From Adhaeribacter arboris (lineage in GTDB: Bacteria > Bacteroidota > Bacteroidia > Cytophagales > Hymenobacteraceae): a stretch of 64,000 bases of DNA. Shown piece after piece: positions 1 through 9,426 of this stretch (positions are counted from its first letter, which is position 1; every line of letters starts with the position of its first letter). Under the pieces are notes generated by a model, which searched no databases, was not told where the DNA came from, and saw nothing but the letters and a program-made list of their open reading frames with translations. A program made the translations under genes and the position numbers. The stretch lies in contig NZ_PYFT01000001.1 in NCBI RefSeq assembly GCF_003023845.1, forward strand, positions 2,666,001-2,730,000. The letters are read 5' to 3'.

Positions 1-2
1 AT

Positions 3-512
3 GTGGCTAATTTTTCTCTTTTCGCTCCGCAAGCAACTAACCATAGCTGGTACCCCTATAGTTTTATGGCTCCGATAGAGCAAAATCAACCGGCTCTGGA
101 CTCGGCTTTGGCGCTACTTAATGGCCTAATAGATAGTATTAAAGAAAAAGGAATTACTAGTAAGGCTATTTATTTATTGGGCTTCTCGCAAGGAGCTTGC
201 TTAACGGCGGAATTTGCCAACCGGCAGGCGCAACTTTACGGTGGACTCATCCTGTTTACGGGAGGTTTAATTGGACAACAGCTTAATATCCAAAATTACA
301 CCGGTACTTTTGAAGGCACCCCGGTTTTGATTACTACCGGCGATCCGGACCCGCACGTACCGGTAAGCCGGGTAAACGAAACAGAAAAAATTTTAGAAGA
401 AAAAGGGGCAACCGTAACTAAAAAAATTTACAAAGGTCGCCCCCATACTATTTTACAGGAAGAGATTGATCTGGCAAGAACTATTTTAAGTCCTACTGCT
501 GCAAATCATTAG
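3..512 (+). CDS. Phospholipase/carboxylesterase-family alpha/beta hydrolase (5' truncated)
   Basis: This is the C-terminal part of a serine hydrolase of the phospholipase/carboxylesterase (YpfH/LysoPLA-like) family, probably a cytosolic esterase. Seen in the sequence: the nucleophile elbow GFSQG with Ser62, a GDPDPHVP segment whose second Asp (about 116) fits the acid, and GRPH with His148 as the base. The frame is open to the window edge, and the only start-like codon (GTG at base 3) gives 169 residues, somewhat shorter than the usual 200-220. The true start therefore probably lies upstream of the window. No signal peptide is visible in the part present. The natural substrate cannot be told from sequence. 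Confidence 0.82.
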   Translation: MANFSLFAPQATNHSWYPYSFMAPIEQNQPALDSALALLNGLIDSIKEKGITSKAIYLLGFSQGACLTAEFANRQAQLYGGLILFTGGLIGQQLNIQNYTGTFEGTPVLITTGDPDPHVPVSRVNETEKILEEKGATVTKKIYKGRPHTILQEEIDLARTILSPTAANH

Positions 513-606
513 TTATTAGTTGCTCGTTGTTCGGCTAATAAGCCATTTATAATTAGCAGATTATCTTAACGAAGTACTTACCAGCAATTAAAGCAAGCTT
601 TATGAA

Positions 607-3036
607 TTAATAGTCACCTTCGCCGGGTTCTTTCACGGCTTTTTTGGCTTGGTGTAAACGGTAATTCAGGGTAAGGTTAACCTGCCGTAAACGGCCCTGC
701 GAATTGGTTTCGGTATAAAAATTATCGCCTTCTATAATGGAACGGAACCGACGAGAGTTGAAAACATCGATTACATTAAGGGTAAGGGTACCATTGTTTT
801 TCAGGATGTCGCGACTTAAAGCCAGGTCAAGAGTTGCAATAGCTTTGCGTTTGCCTTGAGGCATTTGTTGGGGCGCTTCGTAATTACCGCGTAATTGCAA
901 ATCGGTATTTTTCCAGAGGGTAAACCGCGATGTTTTCCGGACAAACCAACTGTACGCATCGCTATGGAAATCTTCATTCAAATTTCCGCCGTCGGTAATG
1001 GCCCGGAAAAAGTTAAAGCTGCCATCTATTTTCCACCAGTCAAACGGCGTGTACGACACGGCCAACTCGGCTCCAAAAGCATCTTCGGTAGCTAAGTTTT
1101 CGGGTAATGTAGTGGAATTACCTAATTCGTTTACCCGGCGAATGCGTAAAATTTTATCAGTAGTGTAGCGGTAATACAACGATGAACTCAGCGACCCTTT
1201 TTCAAAATATTTAATGTGTCCTAATTCATAAGCGTCGGTAAATTCGGGGTTCAAATCCGGGTTACCGCTGAAATAATTGCGGCTATCACTAAAAGTCATG
1301 AACGGGCTTAAATCATTATACTGTGGCCGACGTACCCGGCGGCTGTAGCTGAGCTGTAAGGCATGTTGCTTGGGTAAATCATAGGTAACATGCACGCTCG
1401 GGAACAAATTGGCATACTCCCGCGGATTTACTTCGTTCGTCTTTTTTAGAGTAGTGGTAACTCCCGTCCACTCGGCCCGCAAACCTACCTGATACGTAAA
1501 CTTCCCTATTTTATTACCCATAATTCCATACAGGGCATGGATGTTTTCTTCGTACAAAAAGTTATTCGTGAGGCTGTCTAAAGGCATCCAAGCGCCATCG
1601 GCTATTTGTTGAGTTACCGAAAAATTATTGGTCATATCACGGGAACTGCTGCGTAAGCCCGCTTCTAATTTGCCATCTTTCCCAAATGGATGCACATAAT
1701 CTACTTGCACCAAAAATTGCTTTTCGGTTTCGTCGTTCAACGAACGTTGCAAAATATCCTCAATAGCAGAAGGATTCCCATCCGGCAAAGCAGTTTTTTG
1801 GGTGTAGTACTGATCTGATTTTTCCCAGTTATCCAGGTAGCGGACATCGGCCGTTAGTTCTTGTCCTTCGCGGGTAAAGGTTCTCTTATAACTCAAGGCA
1901 TACTCCGAATTTGGTTCGGTTTCAGTTTCGTCCTGGGTCCGGTTAGTAATACTTTGCAGATTATTAATATTAGTTAAGTAATCCAGGTACTGAATTTCTG
2001 AAAACCGTTTACCTTTATTAAGGCGGTAGGTGTAGGAACCCGTGAGTACATTTTTAGGATTAAAGAAATAGTCTATTCCGGCCCGAGCATTATTATACAT
2101 TCCTTTCAATTGATTTTCGGAACTTTGTCGGGAAATAAAAGTAGTATCGTTGCGCCACTGCTCTTGATAAAGAGTACTACGGCCGGGTGCCTTGCGGTAA
2201 GAAGCCGTATAATTCACAAAGAAATTTAAATTTTTCTTCCGGTAATTCACGTTAGCGCCCAAACCAAAATTAGCCGGGTTACCCGTAATTAAATCGAAGG
2301 AGCCGTTAATACCTTCTTGCCGTTCTTTTTTGAGAACAATGTTGATAATTCCACCCATACCTTCTGCTTCGTAGCGGGCCGATGGATTGGTAATTACCTC
2401 TACCCTTTCGATGCTGCTGCCCTGCAATTGCTGCAAGCCACTACCCCCTTTAATACTTACCAAACCCGATGGCTTCCCGTCAATTAAAATCCGCACGTTA
2501 CCGCTTCCGCGCAAACTCACATTGCCTTCTGCATCTACAGCCACCGAGGGCACATTACTTAGAATATCCGAAGCCGTACCGCCCGCATTTGCCAGATCTT
2601 TGCCCACGTTAAATATTTTTTTATCCAACGCTAACTCCATCGTGCTGCGCTCGCCTTGTACCACTACTTCTTTCAATACTTCGGCGCTTAATTTCAGTTC
2701 CAAAACTCCCAACTGTACATCCTGGTTTTGAACGGTAACGCGTGGAATAACTCTCTCCCGGAAAGATACCATACTGATTTTTAAGAAATAATTGCCTGGT
2801 TTAGTTGAAAGCTCAAATTTACCTGCTTCATCGGCGGCCGTACCTGTTACTAAACTAGAATCTGCTGCCCGGTATAAGCCCACGCTACTAAAAGGAATAG
2901 GTGTTTTTTGGGCATCAATGATAGTACCCCGGATAAAAAAAGAGGAGGATGACGGGCTTTGCGCGAAAGCCCAACCAGGTAATAAGAGTAATAGGAACCA
3001 GTAAAACTTTTTGTTTTTAGTAAATAGTAGACTCAT
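607..3036 (-). CDS. TonB-dependent receptor, outer-membrane beta-barrel family
   Basis: Outer-membrane protein of 809 residues. In order: a signal peptide (1-26, ending AFAQ), a carboxypeptidase-regulatory-like Ig domain (about 33-110), a TonB plug domain (about 125-240, with SDILSNVPSVAVD and NVSLRG), then a beta-barrel with many aromatic/polar alternating strands to the end. The architecture matches the Bacteroidota 'outer membrane beta-barrel family' receptors, which are distinct from SusC; no SusD partner is adjacent. Cargo is unknown. The ATG start is followed directly by a Lys-rich n-region, which supports it. The last residues after the final strand are charged rather than ending in an aromatic, which is common in this family. 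It is monocistronic as far as can be seen. Confidence 0.9.
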   Translation of the reverse strand: MSLLFTKNKKFYWFLLLLLPGWAFAQSPSSSSFFIRGTIIDAQKTPIPFSSVGLYRAADSSLVTGTAADEAGKFELSTKPGNYFLKISMVSFRERVIPRVTVQNQDVQLGVLELKLSAEVLKEVVVQGERSTMELALDKKIFNVGKDLANAGGTASDILSNVPSVAVDAEGNVSLRGSGNVRILIDGKPSGLVSIKGGSGLQQLQGSSIERVEVITNPSARYEAEGMGGIINIVLKKERQEGINGSFDLITGNPANFGLGANVNYRKKNLNFFVNYTASYRKAPGRSTLYQEQWRNDTTFISRQSSENQLKGMYNNARAGIDYFFNPKNVLTGSYTYRLNKGKRFSEIQYLDYLTNINNLQSITNRTQDETETEPNSEYALSYKRTFTREGQELTADVRYLDNWEKSDQYYTQKTALPDGNPSAIEDILQRSLNDETEKQFLVQVDYVHPFGKDGKLEAGLRSSSRDMTNNFSVTQQIADGAWMPLDSLTNNFLYEENIHALYGIMGNKIGKFTYQVGLRAEWTGVTTTLKKTNEVNPREYANLFPSVHVTYDLPKQHALQLSYSRRVRRPQYNDLSPFMTFSDSRNYFSGNPDLNPEFTDAYELGHIKYFEKGSLSSSLYYRYTTDKILRIRRVNELGNSTTLPENLATEDAFGAELAVSYTPFDWWKIDGSFNFFRAITDGGNLNEDFHSDAYSWFVRKTSRFTLWKNTDLQLRGNYEAPQQMPQGKRKAIATLDLALSRDILKNNGTLTLNVIDVFNSRRFRSIIEGDNFYTETNSQGRLRQVNLTLNYRLHQAKKAVKEPGEGDY

Positions 3037-3377
3037 ATGTAGGTTTAAATTTAATCCTCTGATTGCCTTATAAAAGTGGTACCGGACTTTGTAGCAATTC
3101 TGAAGTTTTTAACAAAAGCTGAAAGTTCTAGTAAAGATGTTCTAAATTAAATTTCAGAATTCCGAAAAATAACGTTTGTGTCGGATTAAACCTACTTCTA
3201 AATCTTTTCCTTAAACAGGAAAGTCTACTTTTTGCTGCTGACTAACTTTAGTGTTTAATCTTTGATTATTTTGCCGCGAGCAGAAATGAAAATGGATGTA
3301 TAAAGCTGCCCAAAGTCGATTTGTCTAAGAATATTAACAGCTCTCAAGTTGGCGCTAGTTTTTACCTTAATAGTTGA
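3037..3377. other. Intergenic gap, nothing recognised
   Basis: 341 bases between two minus-strand genes. It must hold the promoter of the TonB receptor (reading left), but I see no convincing sigma-factor motif, hairpin or small coding frame. Confidence 0.5.
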
Positions 3378-3959
3378 TTAATCAGCCAATTGAGCTTGTA
3401 CCCGGCCATAGCGGGCATCGGGAAACTCTTCTAAATACTGTTTTTTTAAATTTAGTTTATTTTGTTTGGCGTAATCAAACAGCTTGGAGTAAAGTTTATT
3501 TGGCGCTAAGAAAAAATGAGCGTTCACGGTGGCTTGTACTACTGGTTTGCTTCCAGGCCACTTACGAAGTTCAAAACCTGCGGGTAGAGGCGCCAATGAA
3601 TCAGGTACCACTACTCCAATTAGCGCCCGGATACTATCATGGGCTTCTTCGGGATTATTATAATATATGTTACCTAAATAGCCGGTTATTTTTTTCTCTT
3701 CCAGCAATTTGGCGGTTTCCTGAAAATACGTACCTAAAGTTTTATCTTTCATACTACCTTCAAAGTACCTACCGGCAATAAACACCGGTCTGGAAGTAGT
3801 TCGAATTACCTGTACCTTATTAAAGCCACCCAAATAAGCATAAATGGCAAACCCGGCCAGCAATATAAAAACTATAATAAAACTAAATCTTCTGTTCACG
3901 GAGGTAAATAAATGGATTAATCGGGTAAAGATATTGGGAATAATCAGAAGTAAGCCCAA
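3378..3959 (-). CDS. Membrane-anchored GyrI-like domain protein
   Basis: A 193-residue protein with one N-terminal transmembrane helix (about 26-46, FIIVFILLAGFAIYAYLGGF) followed by a soluble domain of about 145 residues. Features such as GYLGNIYYNNPEEA, an acidic/proline linker and the late ATVNAHFFLAPNKLYSKLFDYA segment resemble the GyrI-like (AraC effector-binding/SOUL-like) small-molecule-binding fold, as in membrane-tethered TEX264-type proteins. This is a fold-level inference. The start is uncertain: the longest frame begins at TTG (3959), while a GTG at 3899 would put the helix right after the initiator, the usual layout for the family. Its role is unknown. Confidence 0.65.
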   Translation of the reverse strand: MGLLLIIPNIFTRLIHLFTSVNRRFSFIIVFILLAGFAIYAYLGGFNKVQVIRTTSRPVFIAGRYFEGSMKDKTLGTYFQETAKLLEEKKITGYLGNIYYNNPEEAHDSIRALIGVVVPDSLAPLPAGFELRKWPGSKPVVQATVNAHFFLAPNKLYSKLFDYAKQNKLNLKKQYLEEFPDARYGRVQAQLAD

Positions 3960-4036
3960 GTATTTTCATAAAAAATCTACCCATTAGCGTTAATCAAAAC
4001 AACCAGCAGGTAGATTTATCCTTGAAAAGTTATGGC

Positions 4037-5803
4037 TTAAATAACTTCTTTATACTGCATTTTGTAGAGTTGCGTGTAGTAGCCTTCGTTCTGCATTAAC
4101 TCGTCGTGGGTACCGGCTTCTTTTATTTCACCTCTATCCATCACAATAATTTTATCTGCTTTCTGGATAGTAGACAGGCGGTGGGCAATAACAATAGAAG
4201 TACGTCCTTGCATTAACTGCTGAATGGCATATTGAATTAATTCTTCGGTCTCGGAATCCACCGATGATGTGGCTTCGTCGAGAATAATGATTTTGGGATC
4301 GTAGACCATAGCTCGGACAAACGAAATTAATTGGCGCTGCCCCACCGATAATGTTGCCCCGCGCTCCATAACTTTATAGTCGAGTCCGCCAGGTAAACGC
4401 TGAATGAATTTATCCGCTCCTACCAATTCGGCGGCTTGCCAGATTTGCTCGGTAGTAATATTTTTATTTCCTAAAGTAATGTTGTCGGCAATAGAACCTG
4501 AAAATAAAAATACATCTTGTAATACTACGCCAATGTGTTGGCGCAAAACACTTAAATCGTATTCTTTTAAATCATAGCCATCTACGCGAATAATACCTTT
4601 ATTTATTTCGTAAAAGCGGCTTAACAAATTAATGATCGATGTTTTTCCCGCTCCGGTTGCTCCCACAAAAGCTACCGTTTGGCCGGCTGTTACATTAAAG
4701 GAAATATCACGCAGCACCCACTCTTCGTTATTATACGCAAACCATACGTGCTCAAACTGAACATCGCCCTTAATTGTAGCTGGGGCATAATGGCCAGTGT
4801 CAGAGATAAGTTCGTTACTATCCAGTAACTTTAGGATCCGGTCGGTACTTACTACCCCGAGTTGCAAAGTATTAAAACGGTCAGCAATTTGGCGGATAGG
4901 TCGGAAAAACATAGCAATGTACATGATAAAGGCAATGAGTACACCCAAGGTGATTTCTTCGTTTAACACGCCTTTTGCCCCATACCAAACGAGTAGACCC
5001 GTGCCCGCCGCACCAATTACCTCTGCCACCGGAAAATAAATAGAGTAATACAACACCGACCGGATTTGCGCGCGCGTATGTTCCTGATTTATTTTCTCAA
5101 ATTTCTGCATTTCGCGGGCTTCGTTGTTAAAAATTTGCACGATGCTCATGCCGGTAATATGCTCCTGCACAAATGCATTTAAATTAGCCACTGCCGTACG
5201 CACTTCCTGAAACGAGGATTTGATTTTTTCCTTAAAAATATACGTACTCACAAACAGCAACGGAAACATAGATAAACTAACCAGTGTCAACTTCCAGTCG
5301 ATGTAGAGCATATAGCCTAAAATAAAAGCCAGTTGCAATACATCACCAATCATGGCGGCTAAACCTTCGCTAAACACATCTGAAAGCTGCTCCACATCCG
5401 AAACGTTGCGGGTAACCAACGTACCAATAGGGGTACGGTCGTAAAATTTGAGGCGAAGCTTCAATAAATGACGGTACAATACTACTCGAATATCGCGTAC
5501 AATATATTGACCTAACCAACCGGCAAAATAAGTGTGCAGGTATTGTACCAAGGCATGACCTACCAGCAATACCGCCAACCAAACAAACATGCGGTTCAAG
5601 CCGGAATTATTCCCCAGCATAATGTATTCGTCAACGGTATACTGAATCATAAACGGCCGCACAGCTGCCAATATCGCCGACGCGACCGTTAATAAAATGA
5701 GAAAGTAAAATATTTTTTGGTAAGGCTTCACAAACGTGTATAACCGCCGGAGAGTACTATAATCGAAGGCCTTGCCAATTTTTGTATTAGATGTTGGTTC
5801 CAA
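4037..5803 (-). CDS. ABC transporter, fused permease and ATPase (exporter type)
   Basis: Half-transporter of 588 residues that should act as a dimer in the inner membrane as a multidrug or lipid-type exporter. A six-helix type I exporter domain covers about 25-315, and the nucleotide-binding domain about 345-580. The ATPase motifs are all present: Walker A GATGAGKTS (381-389), LSVGQ signature, Walker B IIILDEATSSVD and H-loop AHRLST. The start is a TTG; the preceding in-frame codons run into a stop three codons upstream, and the N-terminus GKAFDYSTLRRL is typical of Bacteroidota homologues. The substrate is unknown. Confidence 0.93.
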   Translation of the reverse strand: MEPTSNTKIGKAFDYSTLRRLYTFVKPYQKIFYFLILLTVASAILAAVRPFMIQYTVDEYIMLGNNSGLNRMFVWLAVLLVGHALVQYLHTYFAGWLGQYIVRDIRVVLYRHLLKLRLKFYDRTPIGTLVTRNVSDVEQLSDVFSEGLAAMIGDVLQLAFILGYMLYIDWKLTLVSLSMFPLLFVSTYIFKEKIKSSFQEVRTAVANLNAFVQEHITGMSIVQIFNNEAREMQKFEKINQEHTRAQIRSVLYYSIYFPVAEVIGAAGTGLLVWYGAKGVLNEEITLGVLIAFIMYIAMFFRPIRQIADRFNTLQLGVVSTDRILKLLDSNELISDTGHYAPATIKGDVQFEHVWFAYNNEEWVLRDISFNVTAGQTVAFVGATGAGKTSIINLLSRFYEINKGIIRVDGYDLKEYDLSVLRQHIGVVLQDVFLFSGSIADNITLGNKNITTEQIWQAAELVGADKFIQRLPGGLDYKVMERGATLSVGQRQLISFVRAMVYDPKIIILDEATSSVDSETEELIQYAIQQLMQGRTSIVIAHRLSTIQKADKIIVMDRGEIKEAGTHDELMQNEGYYTQLYKMQYKEVI

Positions 5804-5962
5804 AATTCAGGATAAAATTTGAAGCAGAATAATCCGAAACAGATGTTATCTGTTGTTACTATCCTACTATAAATTATTTTATATTTTAAAAAACGCGATA
5901 AGGTTATGAATGTTTGCTTTATTGCGGGTAATATTTGCTTTAACAGTGAAGTAAAGAAATAA

Positions 5963-6715
5963 CTAATTCATTAAGAAAAAGTTCGCCGGGTATTCTACTT
6001 TGGTTAGAAAGAGCCCCGCCGCTGGCGCCGCTGCACTCGCTCGCCGCCGGTCCTGACTGGCAATTATGTCTGTAAACTCGGATATCGATAATTTACCACT
6101 GCCTACATCCAGCAAAGTACCCACTATTAACCGTACCATACCGCGCAAAAAACGATTAGCTCGTATAGTAAATATAAGCATATCCGAGCCCTGCATTTGC
6201 CATTGAGCCTGATACATCTGACAGTGGTAATGTTTGGTTTCTCCTTTTACTTTCGAGAAAGTAGTAAAATCTTCAAAATTCAATAACATTGCTGCCGCTT
6301 CGTTCATTAACTCTAAATTAGGCTTACGGTTTAAAAAATGACTAAATGCCCGTAAAAACGGATTATTAATTAAGCAAATACGATATTCGTACGTACGGGC
6401 AATTGCATCAAAACGGGCATGTGCTTCCGGTATTACTTCGTAAATATTTTTTACCGCGATATCAGGAGGTAAAATGCGGTTAAATCGGTAGCAGGCTTCT
6501 TCTTTATTTAAAATTCCGGTTACATCCAGATGTATAAACTGCTGCTCAGCGTGTACACCTGTATCCGTCCGGCCACTGCCAATCGTTTCAATCGTTTCCC
6601 GCAGAACTGTGCTTAAGCAATCGTTTAATATTTGCTGTACCGTTAATGCGTTCGGCTGAATTTGCCAACCGTGGTAATTGGTGCCATCGTAAGCGATTTC
6701 GAGGAAATAGCGCAT
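5963..6715 (-). CDS. truA: tRNA pseudouridine(38-40) synthase TruA
   Basis: Cytosolic enzyme that isomerises uridines 38-40 in the anticodon stem-loop of many tRNAs. The 250-residue length is typical. The catalytic motif GSGRTDTGVHA is intact with Asp51, the N-terminal YDGTNYHGWQ is diagnostic of the family, and the C-terminal half has RFLRGMVRLIVG, which contacts tRNA. The ATG start is 10 residues before YDGT, as expected. It lies 159 bases from the ABC exporter on the same strand; no functional link is known. Confidence 0.97.
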   Translation of the reverse strand: MRYFLEIAYDGTNYHGWQIQPNALTVQQILNDCLSTVLRETIETIGSGRTDTGVHAEQQFIHLDVTGILNKEEACYRFNRILPPDIAVKNIYEVIPEAHARFDAIARTYEYRICLINNPFLRAFSHFLNRKPNLELMNEAAAMLLNFEDFTTFSKVKGETKHYHCQMYQAQWQMQGSDMLIFTIRANRFLRGMVRLIVGTLLDVGSGKLSISEFTDIIASQDRRRASAAAPAAGLFLTKVEYPANFFLMN

Positions 6716-6789
6716 AGAAACAAATATATCACAGATTTGCTCATTTCCTTGTATTCAGAAAACTATTTTAAAGATCAGTTATGTTAAAA

Positions 6790-7992
6790 CTAGCACTTTT
6801 CGTAAATAACAGCGGCTCCCTGCCCTACCCCAACGCACATGGTAGCTAAACCATAACGAATATTTTTGCGGCGCTGCATTTCGTGGAGTAAAGTGGCCGA
6901 AATTCGGGTACCGCTCGCACCTAAAGGATGCCCAATTGCAATAGAACCCCCATTAACATTAATTTTAGCAGGGTCGAGTTTTAATTCCTGGATACAAGCC
7001 AGTACCTGGGCAGCAAAAGCTTCGTTCAGTTCGATTAAGTCCATATCGTTGAGTGTAAGACCTGCCCGCTGTAAGGCTTTTTGCGTGGCAGGTACCGGTC
7101 CTATGCCCATGTAGGCCGGTGGCACACCCGCCACCGCAGATGATACTACCCGGGCCATTGGCTTTAAATTAAATTGTTCTACTACTTCTTCGTTTACTAA
7201 GAGTGCTATTGCGGCTCCATCGTTAATACCCGAAGAATTTCCGGCCGTTACCGTTCCATTTTCCGGAGTAAAAGCTGGTTTTAAGGCAGCTAATTTTTCT
7301 GGAGAAGTTAAGCGGGGATGCTCATCAACAGAAAAATGTAAAAATTCTCCATTTTTCTGCGGAATAGTAACCGGTATAATTTCGTTTTGAAAATAATTAT
7401 TTTTCAATGCCTGTTGATATTTCGCCTGTGATTCATGCGCAAAAGTATCTTGTTGTTCGCGGGAAATTTGCCATTTCTTAGCTACATTTTCGGCAGTTTC
7501 CCCCATAGAATAAGGATAGTGTCGTTCGGCTAATTTTTTATTAATAAAGCGCCAGCCCAGGGTAGTATCGAACAATTGCGTTTCGCGGGAAAAGGCATTT
7601 TCTGCTTTTGCCAGCACAAAAGGAGCTCGGGTCATGCTTTCTACTCCTCCAGCCAGGTAAACGGCCCCCTCGCTACATTTAATGGCCCGGGCTGCATCTA
7701 TTATGGATTGTAACCCGGAAGCACATAACCGGTTTACGGTTACTCCTGCCGTTTCCAGAGGTAAACCGGCCAGCAAAGCAGCCATACGCGCCACATTCCG
7801 GTTATCTTCGCCGGCCTGATTAGCTGCCCCTAAAATTACATCTTCAATTAAACTTACATCTAAATCCGAATTTCGATTGAGCAATGCTTTCATAACAAGG
7901 GCCGCTAAATCATCAGGGCGAACGGAGCTTAATGCTCCCCCAAACTTACCGACTGGGGTACGGACAATATCTACAATATAGGCAGCACTCAT
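6790..7992 (-). CDS. Thiolase (acetyl-CoA C-acyltransferase, 3-oxoadipyl-CoA thiolase-like)
   Basis: Cytosolic type-I thiolase of 400 residues that cleaves 3-oxoacyl-CoA with CoA, or condenses acetyl-CoA in reverse. The catalytic residues are present: Cys90 in NRLCASGLQ, His355 in AIGHPLGASG and Cys386 in MCVGVGQG. The N-terminus RTPVGKFGGALSSVRPDDLAAL most resembles PcaF/PaaJ 3-oxoadipyl-CoA thiolases, but no aromatic-degradation genes are nearby, so a general beta-oxidation or ketothiolase role is equally possible. It is divergent from the DUF4293 gene; the two starts lie 58 bases apart and share a control region. Confidence 0.93.
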   Translation of the reverse strand: MSAAYIVDIVRTPVGKFGGALSSVRPDDLAALVMKALLNRNSDLDVSLIEDVILGAANQAGEDNRNVARMAALLAGLPLETAGVTVNRLCASGLQSIIDAARAIKCSEGAVYLAGGVESMTRAPFVLAKAENAFSRETQLFDTTLGWRFINKKLAERHYPYSMGETAENVAKKWQISREQQDTFAHESQAKYQQALKNNYFQNEIIPVTIPQKNGEFLHFSVDEHPRLTSPEKLAALKPAFTPENGTVTAGNSSGINDGAAIALLVNEEVVEQFNLKPMARVVSSAVAGVPPAYMGIGPVPATQKALQRAGLTLNDMDLIELNEAFAAQVLACIQELKLDPAKINVNGGSIAIGHPLGASGTRISATLLHEMQRRKNIRYGLATMCVGVGQGAAVIYEKC

Positions 7993-8013
7993 GGTTTTTG
8001 CGAAAGAAGTATC

Positions 8014-8021
8014 TATTTTTG
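8014..8021 (+). promoter_or_regulatory. Possible -7 promoter element (TAnnTTTG) for the DUF4293 gene
   Basis: TATTTTTG matches the Bacteroidota -7 consensus TAnnTTTG and lies 30 bases before the ATG. The -33 element is not clear: a TTTG at 7997 is too close. Tentative. Confidence 0.35.
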
Positions 8022-8050
8022 TAAAAATTTGTAAGATAATTAACTCTGAT

Positions 8051-8542
8051 ATGATACAAAGAATTCAATCTGTTTTTCTGTTTCTAATTGCCGTTGCTTT
8101 AATTTGCTTGTTATTTTTACCCATTTGGTCGAAGACAGATGCGAATGGTCAGGAATACGTGTTGAATGCCTTTTCGTTAGCCGCCGCCAACACGGTAAAT
8201 GTTACTGGTACAACAACAGCAACCGTTTCTAAATCAACGATAGTAATTGCCATTTTAGCTATTTTGGCCGCGTTAGTAGCTTTATACGAAATATTTCAAT
8301 ATAAAAATCGGCTTACGCAAATGAAACTGGGTTTCCTAAATACCCTCCTGTTAGCCGGATTAATGGGAAGCTGCTTCTATTATGTCTCTTACGTGGGAGA
8401 GGAAATAGTAAAAACACCTGGTCGCGGTGAGTACCAGGCCGGGTTTTATTTACCCTTACTGGCCTTAGCTTTAAATGCGCTGGCTAATCGATTTATCCGC
8501 CGCGATGAGCAATTGGTTCGTTCCGTAGATCGGCTACGTTAA
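8051..8542 (+). CDS. DUF4293 family four-helix membrane protein
   Basis: Integral inner-membrane protein of 163 residues and unknown function, restricted to Bacteroidota. The N-terminus MIQRIQSVFLFL is the family hallmark, and about four hydrophobic segments follow (about 5-27, 63-83, 92-115, 130-148) with a basic C-terminal tail. An upstream in-frame ATG at 7991 would add 20 residues, but it overlaps the thiolase start and the added peptide is not hydrophobic-signal-like. MIQRIQ at 8051 is the better start and sits just after a TAnnTTTG element. It ends at a bidirectional terminator shared with the NUDIX gene. Confidence 0.9.
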   Translation: MIQRIQSVFLFLIAVALICLLFLPIWSKTDANGQEYVLNAFSLAAANTVNVTGTTTATVSKSTIVIAILAILAALVALYEIFQYKNRLTQMKLGFLNTLLLAGLMGSCFYYVSYVGEEIVKTPGRGEYQAGFYLPLLALALNALANRFIRRDEQLVRSVDRLR

Positions 8543-8567
8543 TTTAGCTCTATCTAATAAGATTTAG

Positions 8568-8605
8568 AACAAAACGGCTACCTTATTTTGAGGAGCCGTT
8601 TTGTT
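8568..8605. terminator. Bidirectional hairpin terminator
   Basis: A perfect 12-bp stem (AACAAAACGGCT with its complement) around a 14-base loop, with A-rich and T-rich flanks. It lies between the convergent DUF4293 and NUDIX genes and would stop transcripts from both sides. Confidence 0.85.
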
Positions 8606-8639
8606 TTGAAATTTTTAAATTCTAGGTGAAATGTACTAA

Positions 8640-9161
8640 TTACTGCTGTTTGTGGAGTAAGGCCCATTGTATAGCTATCAGAGTTTTACCGTCTTCTATG
8701 GTTAGATTTTCTAGATCGGCCGGAGCTACTTCCACTATCTTAATATCTTCGTGTTCATCGGCTAATCCCCCACCTTCCGAAGCTTTCTTACTTACTTCTG
8801 CATAAAATATCGTTAATTTTTCGGCAAAGGCGCCCGGTGAGGAATAGTAAGAGGCAATAGAAGTAATTTTATCTACAGTATAACCCGTTTCTTCTTCTAT
8901 TTCACGACGGGTAGCATCCTCTAAACTCTCTGATGGTTTATCATGCATACCAGCTACTATTTCGAGCACATCGGTGTTAGTAGCTAATCGGTACTGTTCA
9001 ACAAAAATATAGCGTTGTCGGACAGTGTCAAAAACCAGAGCAGCTACGGCTTGGCCTGTATCAAAAATCTCTCTTTCGAGTATAGTTCCATCTGTTTCTA
9101 ACTTTACTTTATACAACTTATAAAAGCCATCGTAAACCACTCGTTTATCTACAATCTTCAT
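8640..9161 (-). CDS. NUDIX hydrolase, ADP-ribose/GDP-mannose pyrophosphatase-like
   Basis: Cytosolic pyrophosphohydrolase of 173 residues that probably cleaves a nucleoside-diphosphate sugar such as ADP-ribose or GDP-mannose. The NUDIX box lies at about 71-94 and has the REIEEETGY metal-binding core. The loop between the first Gly and the first Glu is one residue longer than the textbook Gx5E spacing (G-MHDKPS-E). The N-terminal part (residues 1-60) contains the VEQYRLA strand typical of the NudF/NudK group. It is convergent with the DUF4293 gene. Confidence 0.88.
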   Translation of the reverse strand: MKIVDKRVVYDGFYKLYKVKLETDGTILEREIFDTGQAVAALVFDTVRQRYIFVEQYRLATNTDVLEIVAGMHDKPSESLEDATRREIEEETGYTVDKITSIASYYSSPGAFAEKLTIFYAEVSKKASEGGGLADEHEDIKIVEVAPADLENLTIEDGKTLIAIQWALLHKQQ

Positions 9162-9337
9162 ATAATTCCGTAACTAATTCTATTAACAACTTAACCAAGT
9201 TTTTGACTGACTATACGAAGAGAAATCTTATTCAGCTACATAAGATTTAATTTTAAGATAATTGCAAGTAGCCTTCTTATAAACTTTTTGGCATTCTCTT
9301 ACCGAACATCTTTTTTATTGATTATAACATAAAAAAA

Positions 9338-9358
9338 GCTCTGATAAATTACCAGAGC
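9338..9358 (-). terminator. Hairpin with T-tract on the minus strand
   Basis: A 6-bp GCTCTG/CAGAGC stem with a 9-base loop. Read on the minus strand it is followed by seven T. No annotated minus-strand gene ends just before it, since the lipoprotein gene already has its own hairpin at 9588, so it may end an unannotated short transcript. Confidence 0.6.
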
Positions 9359-9426
9359 CTTTCAGTTAAACTACTAAACTTTAATCTTATCTTATGTTAC
9401 TAAGCTTACATAGCTAGTAAATCAAT

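Noticed and set aside
607-3036. SusC-type nutrient receptor
   Set aside because: The barrel family and lack of an adjacent SusD gene argue against a SusC/SusD glycan-uptake system; the same holds for the receptors at 48054 and 55688.
3374-3781. 135-codon + strand frame antisense to the GyrI-like gene
   Set aside because: It is the mirror of a supported gene with a membrane helix and a folded domain; no family resemblance of its own.
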